A stretch of 64,000 nucleotides of DNA from positions 4,050,607 to 4,114,606 of the forward strand of contig CM077834.1 of the NCBI GenBank assembly GCA_039720395.1, given 5' to 3'. The position numbers and the translations under genes are program-made. Below the pieces are notes generated by a model. The model was not told the origin of the DNA, made no database searches, and worked only from the letters and a program-made list of their open reading frames with translations. The stretch comes from Liquidambar formosana. Its lineage: Eukaryota > Streptophyta > Magnoliopsida > Saxifragales > Altingiaceae. Shown piece by piece: positions 21,205-32,832 of the stretch (positions are counted from its first letter, which is position 1; the number at the start of each line of letters is the position of its first letter).

Positions 21205-21855
21205 TTACGTGCTTCGATCCAACATATCGTGAAAATCTTCGATGGATTTCGCCTTCTGAAGCTTCAAGTGATGATGAAATCTGTTGATGAAATCCTCCGC
21301 TTTCGCGTCCACTCCATGCAGTTCTGGGGACGTAGAAGCACTTGCCTTGGATGTACCAACAGGACCGCTAGTATTCTCCTCATTTTGATCATGGACCATT
21401 GTCTCTATAGTTGGCGTATGCTCCTCCTCCATAATCATTGCTCTGACTCTGGCCTTGCCTCCAACTTTAGCCCTACTGGGAACAATATTTGGTGCAACTC
21501 TTTCAATGGTCTCGCTTGTTTCCACTTGTCTGTGGACATGCTTTGCATGCACCATGCCATGCTCCTCAAAAAGCGTGTCCACGAATACGATGTCATCTAG
21601 GCCCATTTGAGCCTCTTGCCCTTGGTGGTGGTGGTGGTGGTGGTGGTAGTGGTGGTGGTGGTTCTCATGATTTTTGTGTCGTTCAAGGGAAAAAAGGGGA
21701 TGATGGATGGAGCGGATGGCAACGGATCGATGGGTGGTTTTTTGGAAGGCTTTGGATTTTCTAAGATGGTGCAGTTTTGATTTGATCATGGAGATGAAGC
21801 TCTTCCAAGCCTTCTTAGGGGGCGGAAGCTTCCTGTCAGATCTCAGCCAAGACAT
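21205..21855 (-). CDS. DUF761-domain protein (cotton-fibre-protein-like)
   Basis: A single exon of 216 residues. The C-terminal block VDAKAEDFINRFHHHLKLQ (residues 182-200) followed by SIEDFHDML is the DUF761 signature, found at the extreme C-terminus of a plant-only family. The N-terminus is basic (MSWLRSDRKLPPPKKAWKS) and could bind membrane or nucleic acid. A histidine-rich run (residues 66-77) is coded by a GTGGTG/CCACCA-type triplet repeat and probably varies between individuals. The middle part is low-complexity and acidic. Molecular function of the family is poorly known. Start ATG at 21855, stop at 21205. A CT-rich tract lies about 70 bp upstream in the leader. Confidence 0.88.
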   Translation of the reverse strand: MSWLRSDRKLPPPKKAWKSFISMIKSKLHHLRKSKAFQKTTHRSVAIRSIHHPLFSLERHKNHENHHHHYHHHHHHHQGQEAQMGLDDIVFVDTLFEEHGMVHAKHVHRQVETSETIERVAPNIVPSRAKVGGKARVRAMIMEEEHTPTIETMVHDQNEENTSGPVGTSKASASTSPELHGVDAKAEDFINRFHHHLKLQKAKSIEDFHDMLDRST

Positions 21856-21924
21856 CTACACTGTGTATCTTTCTTTTCTTTTTTTTCTTCCTATTGATCT
21901 TTACTGAGAGAAGGGAGACGCAGC

Positions 21925-21927
<3 letters not shown>

Positions 21928-21964
<37 letters not shown>
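21928..21964. repeat. GA/CT microsatellite in the DUF761 5' leader
   Basis: About 18 GA units, read as CT on the gene's strand, about 70-110 bp before the start codon. CT-rich tracts are frequent in plant core promoters and leaders. Confidence 0.8.
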
Positions 21965-21967
<3 letters not shown>

Positions 21968-24863
21968 AGAAGTGGGGTTTTCTTTGCAGTTTTTTCAAAG
22001 GCGAAGATGGGTTCAATGGGTTCTTCATATAATAAACTAGCTAGGGACGGTGCAGTATGACCGTATCCAATCTTGTATCTATGTAATCTTATAAATTCCT
22101 AACTTTGCGATAATTTTTCAATAGGAGTTGAACCAATATTTTTTGAAACAAACATTATTAATATTTCATTTCCTTAAATTCCACATAAACCACCATCTAT
22201 TATGGTAGCATATATTTTCATATCTTGATATAACTAATTACCATTTTAGTGAATTACGTATATGGGTGTTAACTATATGTGGGTTTTTTTTTCCCCGATA
22301 GTGGTGGACAATTCCTTTTTGGGATATAAAGGAGTACGCTCTTCATCATATATTTGGTAGACTTTTAACTTTTATTTATTTATTTTTGATAGGCAAATCC
22401 ATTTGATAGACTCTTATTAAAATTAAAATGTTTCGTAAAATCAAGTCTTAGTACACACTTGATCTTTTATATACAGTTTATCATATGGTAGGTCTCACAT
22501 CTCAATATATATATATATATATATATATATTTTACATTAAAATGCAAAATTTTCGGGTAATCTATACATCATGGAGGGTAAATTTGGACTCAAGCCAGCC
22601 TAGGATACCCCTCGTTTGGTTAAATAATAATAATAATCATTCATAAAGAAGCCTTCAAATTAAAAAAAGAAAGAAAGATATATATAAAAGAAAGCCTTGT
22701 CTAGCTCTTTCGTGCTAGGTTAGCATGAGGAAAATGATAAAAACCTTTCTTTCATTATTAAAAAATAAAATGAAAAATTATTTTTACCAAACATGGGTGT
22801 CCCAGGTCTATTATCATCGGACTCTAACTACTCCTACACCTTTCATTTGAAGGGTCACCAATTAAGTATTCAAAATTTATCATTTTCACCAACGGTTTTA
22901 ACCGTCGGATCTCAACATTATTCTTCTTAAAAACCTTTCAATACATATTCCAGTAAAGAAATTTGTCCAAACTAAATAATCAAATTGATCTTATTATTAT
23001 TTTTTAATTATTATTTTTTTTGTGTGTGCTACTGTTAACAGAGAGCACAGTATGACACAAACACGGGATGAGGAATTGAGGGGGCAGAATCCAAGATCTA
23101 TGAGTATCTAAATCTAAATCTAACCCATACACCACCTTCAAAAGGACCTATTTTAAGGTATTCTTAATCTACTATAAATGGCCATTAGTCCCAAATCTTA
23201 ATCTCCTTTTTACGGGGATTCTATTGACTTGTAGATTTAAATAAGCATATAAGTCAAGCCTCATTAAAATTCGTTACCAAAAAAGTGTTCATAAATATCT
23301 CAACCATCCATCGATCCCGCCCGCCGGCACTCTATTTTAAGCAAGGGATTAGCTTGCTTGATTCTTTCCATTTCACCATATTGAAAATTTTCCTTTATTA
23401 GCCGCAAAACAGCATAAGTAATTTTAAAAGAGATAAAATAATGAAAAGATTTTATCAGTTTGGGGTTCCTTAATTTATGGCCATTTCTATTTGTGGTTTT
23501 TGTTACTTTAAATTCATTTATGGGTATAACAGAGATAAACATTATACCGCCATTTTGAATTATTCTGCAAGAAACCAAGAAAGGGGTGACATGTTACACG
23601 GATACTTCATTTTAAAATGAAATGCTGACGTGACGGCTTGTCATTGGATGTCATAAAACCCTCATTTTTCCAAAACTTGGGTGGTTTGTGTTTTGGTAAA
23701 AAATTTATAGGCAAAAACAAAATGAATAGGCTATTGCCACCACATAAAATACTTTAAACCCTTCACTTAATTTATATTTTTTAAGTTTTATGAAAAATAT
23801 AAAAAAAAAAATTACGAAAACTAATCACGTAGTTTACTAAAAAACATCATTTCGGACAACTTTGTAAAAGAATTTGTTTTCAAAATGTGTCATTTAAGTA
23901 TACTTTTTGGCTATTTTCATGGAAAATAAAATAAAATTTTAAATGGCCAAAAATTTTGCTTAAATGATAGATTTTGGAAAATCTTCCTCTTACAAAATTG
24001 TCCAAAACGATGTTTTTTAGTGAACAATGTAACTAGTTTTCGTAAAAACCTTTTATATTTTTCATAAAATTTTAAAAAGTGTAAATTAATAGGAGACTTA
24101 GAATATTTTATGTGATGGCAATAGCCTCCCTCAAAACAGAATTTCTCAAATTCTAAGAAGCTAATTCCTCGTTTGACAAAAAATAAGAATAATAAATAAA
24201 TAAACTAATTCCTCCTTTAGATAATTAAACTCTAGAAATTCGATAGTTCTAACTTTTAAAATAAAATATATAGTGATAATAATATCCATTTTTAATTTCT
24301 ATTGCACTTCTTTATCCCATTTATTCTTCATTCTTCAGCTTTCAATTTGAGATCACATCACTCTCATCACAGCCCAAGCACCCTGCATTTACCCAATTTA
24401 TTCACATGAACAGGTTCAAAACCGTAGATTCTGCTCTGATCAATCTGTTTTTAACTTCAATTTCATCCACCGGCTATCTCTTCAGTTGCTGGTCATACTT
24501 GTAAATGAGACTACATGGTTGTCTGGGCTGAATGCTTTCTAGTAACCATGCAGAGTAACAAATGGGGATATAAGAAGAACATGAGACTAGAACTCCCATG
24601 AAAGGAATAAAGAATGAAAATTTATACCAATTAACATTAGTTACCAACTCATATTATCGGAGCCAACAAATTTTTCTCTATAAAAATCGATACATTTAAG
24701 CACGGGAAGGTTTCATAACATTAATCAAACGGTAAATAAAAGAACAGTGAAGAGAGTGATGCAGGTGCTGTACAAGGCTCCCATATACCATGGAGTGCAG
24801 CCATTCAAGATTCCTCTTCTCTTCAACCTCTGTATTTTATATCCGTCGAACTGCTGATGGCCT
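21965..24863. other. Intergenic region between the DUF761 and EHD1 genes
   Basis: No gene recognised. A TA microsatellite lies at 22506-22530. Hairpin MITE copy 3 lies at 23727-24130. The last 400 bp are probably the EHD1 3' UTR. Confidence 0.5.
23727..24130. mobile_element. 400-bp hairpin MITE family, copy 3
   Basis: The ends TAGGCTATTGCCACCAC and, reverse-complemented, GAGGCTATTGCCATCAC bound complementary arms with the family words CATTTCGGACAACTTTGTAAAAG and CTTTTAAGTATA-like sequence. About 404 bp. Confidence 0.75.
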
Positions 24864-27800
24864 TTAGTCGTATGGATTTCTAAAATTCTTTAACAGTTCT
24901 GGAATATCATAACCCAGCATGTCGTCTACGGCTTGTATCATTTTAGGCTTCAACTTTTCAAACTTATCGATGTTGTAACCAGTCAAGACCTCCCTGAAGT
25001 GCTCAACATTTGGAAAATCCCCAGCTGGAAGATGAAATTCCCTTTGGACCTGTATTAACAGAGGGAAGGTACAACATATAGATGATTATTTGAAAAAAGA
25101 TAAAAGAATCAATTGTGTCATCCTACAAGGTTATATGCAGAGAGAGAGAGAGATGGAACCTTTCCAAATTCATCTTCCAGATTATCAACAAGTCTCTGTT
25201 GAGTCTTAGCTTTGCCCATCATAGCAGGCATCTCCTTTTTAAGGTGGCTGATAATATAAGCATGAATCTTGACAGCTCTGGCACGTTTCACAAATTCATT
25301 AATCTGCCAGAACCAAATGTCATCAGAATCCCCTTTAACAGGCATCTTTAGAGAGAGAAGATTTCAACCTCAGTGATATTTCATAACCAAGTTTACTCCT
25401 ACCAAACATACCATTGAGAAGCACCTTATAGTATTGCTTTCTATTTTTTTAAAAATGCATTGCACGTGCAATGCCTACTGATCTTATTAAGAGAAAAGAA
25501 ACTCCTAGACAAGTGGACACAAATAACTTACACGGCGATCACAAGCCTTCTTGGGGATATTTTTTAAATCAGTAAGAAGGTCCTCCTGTTCTTTCTCAAA
25601 AAGTTCTTTCCCAATTGGACCAACAGCAGCTTCATTCACAGGTTTGTCATTGAAAGAGCTGCCAAAGCCAGGTGAGATGTTATATCCATATAATAAGAAT
25701 GTGTGAAATCTAAGTTCATGTAAAATGGAAATTCAGAACTACTAATCCATTACATGGGAAGAAAGCTAAATATGTTGAGGGTTAGCATTCAAAACTAACT
25801 TCAACAACTACGGCTGCTGAAAGCAGTAGGACGTATCAATATACATAATATCTGCCAAAACAAATCATAATGACAAAGGAACATCTCGCCCCAAAAATAT
25901 AAAGGGACAAATGGACAAAATAGGCTCCCCATCAAGTTACTTCAGATTTGCAGGGAATTATATGTCAAGACGTCCACAAAAAACACCAGAAACTACATAA
26001 TTCATATTAAAGAAGATATTTTCATATGAATGATGTTGCTCTTAGACTGAGAACAAGCTATATTTATCAAACATGAAATGAACAAGCAAAAAAAAAAAAC
26101 TGAGCCTACCCAATATACACACGCATAACCTCAGGAGTATTCAGAACTTTCCCAAGTGACCACATCAGTGCTCCATAAACCCTCATCAGCTACAAAATAT
26201 GTTAAGCAGGTCAGATTACTACCACCGAGCACTGATATTTAAAGATAAACGTGAGAAAGAACAAGACTTATGAAATCAACTTAGCAAGACAAATTCTTAC
26301 TTGCTGGGTATCAATTTGGTCTGCCTTGTTCAGAACCACACGTATCTTATCATCATGCCCACGTAAAGATGAAATCACACGCTTGAATTCATCACTGACA
26401 TCAAGCTTGTGAGGATCAAATAGAAGTAGAATGAGGTCACACTTTGCAGCAAACCACGATGTTACACCAGTAAATTCATAGGCTCGTTGTGTACGTTGCT
26501 TTTCTCCTGATAAAACTCCAGGAGTATCCACAAATGTAATGTGCTCCAGCAGCTTCAGGTACATAACAGAAGAGTAAGTTTCAGGTCCCGTAGAAGGATA
26601 ATCCATAGAATTTTCAAGGTAATACTATAATACTCACAGGATGCGGCATTTGAGAACACTCAAATTTTGACAAAAAGGCAGATCCAAAAGTTGTGAGACC
26701 ACTGTAAGGCATGTCTGCTTGAACAGCAATGGTGTTCCCAGGAATACTTCTTTCATCAGGTCCAGACTGTATAAACACACATTCAGAGAGTAAACACTAA
26801 TGCATAAAAAGCTTGTCAAGATAAAAATAAGAAAAAAAAAATATTCGGAATATTAATTAGAGGAAGTAAAAGGCTACACTAAAAGAATCATTCATTCATT
26901 CTATACTAATGCAAGCTACAAGTTTCTGGCCAAGGAAAAAAAAGTCAATTTAGGTGACCAAATTTCAGGAACTTTTTTTTCAAAACCTCATTTCTGTACT
27001 AAGGATATTTAAAATACAACCGAGAGTGTTACGTTTTGTCTCTCAAATGAATATCTCCATCATTAAACCTGGGCAAGATCGTAGATGTCTATATCAATGG
27101 TATGAAGGTCTCAATGTCAACGTCAAATATAGACTGCATGAATGACAAGGTAAAGGGTAGGAGGAGGATAGGTCATGGGTTCATACCACTTCCATTGTAC
27201 CCAAAAAAAAAAAATTTTAAAAAAAAAATTTTAAAAATGAAACAGTTTTGTAAATACCATAACAACAACAAATCTGTCGGTTGTAGGCTCTGGTCCGATG
27301 TGAGCACCTGTTAAAAATAAAGAAAATAGTAAAAAATAAGAAAGAGGAATTATTTTTCAGAGAGAGAGAAAGAGAGAGAGAGAGAGAGTCACCTGGATAA
27401 CTACTCTTGAGTAAATGCTTAATGAATGTTGTTTTCCCAGTGGAGTATTGACCCAAAAGCATAACCATGGGTTTTGCATCAAAATCACTATTTGTCTGCA
27501 ACAAACAACAGATCAACGAGTGATCAGAACTATATCACCGTCTTTAACCTATAATACGGCAACTAAAATAAGATCAACTAAAAGTTCGTTCAAATCCACC
27601 AAAATTTAAGTAAAATAAAATAAAATAAAAAAGAACTAAAAGTCTTTGGGCATTTTAACAAGATTAAAGTAATTAAAGGAAAGTGAAATGCTCACTCACC
27701 AATAACGGGGATACAAAATCGTTAAAACGATATGTAACTTCCAATGGCTTCAGCTTCTGAATATACAACCTCTTCAAGCCATCAATGATTGATGTAACAG

Positions 27801-29189
27801 ATGACAAAGATACCTGAAAATATACAAATAAATCATCAAAAGGAAAAAGATTAAGGCCAGAAACTAAGATAAGCATATGGATATCTAGTAAACAAGTAAA
27901 AGAGTAAGTAGAGTGAATCGACAAAAATTTAAGAGGAATAGATGGTGGTTTTATAGTTGGCGATGGTCATGTGATGCCTATAACCGTGGTGGTGACATAG
28001 CAGTGCTATGATTGAGGTGGTGGCATTGTGATGGACATAGAAGTATAATTGAACGCATGGTGCATGTGGCAACACAGTCATGGAAGTGGTTGCCACATCA
28101 CCACCGCACTACCACCACCACTATTACCACTTCCATGAGAATGGGCCTCTTTCTTCGTGATCTTTATGCATTTTTTTGGCATTTGTTTTAACTACTACTT
28201 TAAGAAAGTTAGACACACTAAACAGCGATTTCTCTGATGTTTCTATTTTTTTCATTTTGCTAATTAAAAAAAAAAAATGCTTCAAAAATGTATCCAAATA
28301 GTCCCCAAGAAAACTAAACAAAATACCATAAATTTTTTGGGGGAAATGCAGTAAATTTATCAAAATTAAATCTACACAAACACATTAAAAAAACAATCAA
28401 ACATGTGCAAATTTCTTTGCACTGTCTCAAACGAAACCCCTAATATGTTAAACTAAATTAATTTTAAAAAAATAAAAAGAGAACTAAAATTACTTACAAA
28501 AAGTCACAATCACTAGATCAATCAAGAAAACCAAAACATTAAAAATAAAACTTAATATGGGCATGTTACCTTAACTGGCAAAAGGCGGAACTTTTTACTC
28601 CCAAGAGTTGCTTTCCAAGATTTCAACCTCAAATCTTTATTTTTAACCTTCATAGTTTGTAAATCTAGGGTAGAATAGAAATTAAGTTTCTAACCTTTGT
28701 GAACCAAGAAACAAAGAGAAATTGTAAAAAAGTGGTATATTCCCTCAAAAAAAAAAAAAAAAACACAGAGGTCCCAAGACCTTGGATGGATCCAAGATTC
28801 CAGTCCCATTCTTTATAATTTGGCCTAAAAAGATTAGACCAAGGTTCAAAAGTTGATTTCTCACCTCCAAGGACCAAGAGAATAAGAAATTTGGAATAAA
28901 ATCTCAAAACCTAAAACCAAGAACCAAAAAGGTTTAAGAGGCTTTGAGATCATTGACCAATATGCACATTACCAATATGATAATTTTTCTATCTTTTTTT
29001 TCTCTTTTTTTGCCTCAGGTAATATGGGGAGGGGCAAAATTTCACAAGACCACACATTAGCATGACATAAAAGAAATGATGAACTAGCAGGGGGACTTTT
29101 AGAAGCGCAAAACCCTGCTTATACACTGCTCCTAACACCCCTACCTATCTAATGTAGTACAAGGTCCCAGCCCAACATGGGGTTCTTTT

Positions 29190-29223
<34 letters not shown>

Positions 29224-32200
29224 ATGGGTAAAGATGGGGAGGAGCCAAAAAAAAAAAATGCACCACACATCGGCATGATTGAATAGGGGTGATGAAGTAA
29301 CACATAAGACTTACAGGCAAACCACACTCCAAAAGCCTAGGTTATTTTAGAGGCATGGAACCCTGCTTATATAGCACTCCTATCAATATTATCAACCCTG
29401 CAATACTTGTAACATCCTTAATCGGTTTACATCAAGACCATTGGGGACTGCTACATGCACAATATCGGCCGATGTTGGAATGTGGCATTAAACTTCATTC
29501 ACCTTTCCTCCCTTTTTTATTTTTTATTTTGCTGTATTTTGTCTTTTGTCTTTTTGGTTTTTTGAATTTTTTTTTTTTTTTTTTTTTTTGCTTGGGACAT
29601 TCGTCCTTTCCATTTTGTTAAGAAATGCCTTTGTGAAAGACATTCCATGGAAGTTCTTCGATACTAAGCACTTCCATACAATTAAAGTTGCCCCAAACAC
29701 CACAATAGTCTTGAGAAGTTCAATTGTGAATTGCCTTTCTATTGGCAAATTTTCTTTTGTCCTCATAAAAGGAGAAATAGAAACCCATATCACTTTTATA
29801 AATGCTTAGGAAGAAAATTAAAAAATAAAATGCATCCCCCCCCCCCCCCCCCCCCCAACACACACACACACACACAGATGTTGAATAAAAGGCAAGGTTG
29901 CCTTGGACAAGAGTGGTAAGTAGACAATCTCTTCACAGCTAAAGCTTTTTCACCTAATTTTCAAATTTTATTTTACAATAATGCCAAAAGAAATGCCATG
30001 GAGCTGGTGTTTCCGAAGGGCTCTAAATAAACATAAAAGGAGTAGAACAAAATAAGTAAATAAACAACTAAATATACATAGTAATAAAGTAATAATCAAC
30101 ATGACAAAAAAAATTAAATGCAATAATAACTCCTCGGGAAGAGAAAGTAAATTCCTAGTTAGTCATTTTAGTTGACTAGTAACATATATCAAATATGTTG
30201 CCATCTTCCAATTTTAAAAGATGTAAATGAAGCTATAGACATTTAAAGAGAACCCTGAACATTTGACCAGACAGACCTAGCCCTTCAGTTGGTGTGGATA
30301 TATAATGAGTTTATCATTGGTTGGCAGCTTTCATGACTCCAGAGGTCATCAGAAGTTGTGCAAAATAAACTATGGAAGTAATTTAAATAATTGTAAGCTG
30401 ACGAGGCCTGTGTGAACTTAGATGGAATAATACTAATCATAATACTATCAAGATCTACCAAACATCATTAAAAATGTAACTTCATATCAAAATAAGAATA
30501 GTGCAAACATTGGGAAGTACAAGTTGGGAGTGTAGAATAGGTCCATAAGGAATGAGAAAAAAAATTTCTGCCCATAGCATAATGAAACTATAAAAGTATA
30601 GGACATGCCTTCTTTGAAGATTTTGAAGAAAACCACTGAGCAGATGGTGATGGCTGCACTTGAGAACTACCTGTATCATTACCAATCAGTGAATTCCACT
30701 TAAAGATAGAAAGTATAAATAACTTCTTACAGTTATCAATGAGAACTTCTTACCATTTAAATCAGGTTCACTCGTTTTAGGTGAGCGCTTTTTCTTCTGT
30801 ATAATATCAATAAACAAGTTAGAAATTTCAAAAAAGGAAGAAAACTGAACATAAATGGAACAAAGATTTAAAATGAGATAGCATACTCACAGCTAGTAAT
30901 ACATCCAAACCATCCATTGCAGGAGGTTTTAGATTTGTCAAGTCAACTGCAATATATTTAAATGTATCAACTTCAAGTTAAAGAGAAATTTGTGATAAAT
31001 ACTTGAAATTAAAATAACTATACAGAATGCTTATCAATGAGAAATTGCGCACTTAAAGTTTTGCCACTAGATAATGTGCTGAACCAGTCCAAGCATTCAA
31101 TAAGAATTTAAGTCAACAAATCTGACACTCAACTAATTACCTTCGGTATTCAGGAGATCATGTGTTACTGCATGTCCAGCTTGTGCCAGAGAAACTAACT
31201 ACACAGTAAAAGTGAAAAATGTCAGGCTCTATAAAATAATCTTTAATATTCTACATTGAACGAATATATGCAAACTACAACCTGCATAGCAGTGATGAAC
31301 TCTTTGAAACCGAGAAAACCCTGTCGTTTAGAATCTGCAATTGCCCATACCTTTGGAAAATGAAAAGTAGCAACAACAAAAGGAAACAATGAGAACCCAA
31401 ACAGAGAAAAAATAAAATTAACAAGAAAACAATTGGTGCAAAAAAACTTTAATAAACACAAGAGAGCCATCAAATACACAATTAACAAGAAAACAAAACA
31501 CAGCAAGCTAGCAAGACGTCCAAAGAATAGATGCCAAAAACAGTGATGTGATATGAGTGATTTTATGACCACACATGAGTGCACACTCCATCCAACTCAA
31601 CAAAGCCTTTGTCCCAAACATTTGGGATTGCCATCATGAATCCTTTTTGAATACCTTTTTTCTTTTTCTTTTTTTGATAAGGAATCCTTTTTGAATATTT
31701 TAGGGTTCGACACTGAAGTTTGAAAGGCGTATTCTCTACATTTGGAACAATTTATGCCTTCCAAGGTTTGCAACATACATGAAAACTTTTAATCTAGGTT
31801 CTTATTTTAATCTACCGGTCAAAATGTAGGGGGACTTTAAAAAGTGGGTCATTGAGTATCCAGAATTTTGGCTGTTAGATAAAAACTATAGGGCTCAGAG
31901 TAATCTTCCTCATGTATCTTATATTAGTGATCCTTAATAAGATCAGGAATAATGTATCAGGTGATGCATATGTGGGCTTCCTCATTTGTGTGTTGTGTGC
32001 GTGAGTATCTCTGTGTGTTTAGCAAAAAAAGGTGATCATCACAATCCCTACATTAAACATTCCTGTTGGTTTTATTCCATCAGCATCAATTCTCAATCCC
32101 CTCCCCCCTTCTTAAAAAGATAAAAATAAAATAAAATAAAGGAAAGCTAATATTAAATTTAATAAGTAAAACTGCATCGACTGAGGGCCTATTTGGTTGT

Positions 32201-32832
32201 CCAAATAAATCCGTTCTAATTTACATGGTATTAAAACTATAAATCCATCTTGTTGAATGAGACCATTTAAAATAGTTAGAATCTTCACCTTAGTTGGTCT
32301 TATAGGATCAATTTTTAGAAGTTCATGGAATGCCTCCCTTTCTAAATTTTCACTCTCACTAGTGACGAAGATTGCCATTTTTTTGCTATATGCAAATACA
32401 AAGAAAAAATTTAACTCACATGCGACGCAAAATAAATCAATTTTGGCTCTTTAAGCATTCATATTGTTACATAGCTTCTTCCCAAAACACAGAGTACGTT
32501 CGGAGTGCGAGAAATTCTTCAAAAACAAAAACAGAAACATTCAATGAAACAACAAAAAGACCTAAAAACGAAGAATTTGGTGAACCTGCTTGAGATCTTG
32601 TCGAGACAAGTTAGCCATAGAGAAGAACTTGGTGGCATCGTTTCCCGTAATGCGGCCATCGCCATCTGAAATGAAACCACTACGAATCAATTCCTGATCA
32701 AAATTTAATACATATATACAGTATATTATGTATGTGTAGGAGTGTACCTGCATCGGCGTAAATGAACCATTCCTGGTAGATCGTTTGATGCTCTTTGGAG
32801 CACGAACTGATAGGAGCCGAATCGATCTCCAT
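24864..32832 (-). CDS. EHD1: EHD1-type EH-domain dynamin-like ATPase
   Basis: Sixteen exons (high to low): 32832-32748, 32665-32586, 31350-31282, 31198-31141, 30946-30891, 30796-30754, 30670-30609, 27813-27700, 27495-27393, 27307-27258, 26766-26638, 26552-26301, 26189-26110, 25658-25532, 25303-25160, 25049-24864. They join in frame to 545 residues, the length I recall for Arabidopsis EHD1. Order: N-terminal EH domain with an EF-hand loop (DADGDGRITGND, about 27-38) and VWAIADSKRQGFLGFKEFITAM; a proline/serine linker; a dynamin-type G domain with P-loop GQYSTGKTT (204-212), switch DTPG (292-295) and NKAD (358-361); then a helical region ending in NFRNPYD. EHD proteins bind and hydrolyse ATP, oligomerise on membranes and act in endocytic recycling. 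Plant EHDs carry the EH domain at the N-terminus, opposite to animal EHDs. Intron 7 (2.8 kb) uses a GC donor. No damage is seen. Confidence 0.95.
28990..29400 (+). mobile_element. Two LTR-like or TRIM-like remnants in EHD1 intron 7
   Basis: Two related direct units (about 28990-29160 and 29215-29400) share GGTAA..ATGGGGAGG, then CACACAT..GCATGA, then ACCCTGCTTATA followed by CTCCTA. The second has CACACATCGG and CTTATATAGC, reminiscent of the CCACATCGG word and TATA box of plant LTRs. A T-run of about 32 bases separates them. Coding sequence, TG/CA ends and primer-binding site were not found. Confidence 0.35.
29836..29876 (+). repeat. C21 homopolymer followed by CA repeat
   Basis: Twenty-one consecutive C (29836-29856), then CA repeats. 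Within EHD1 intron 7; on the transcribed EHD1 strand this is a G-run that could form a quadruplex in the pre-mRNA. Length may be unreliable. Confidence 0.8.
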
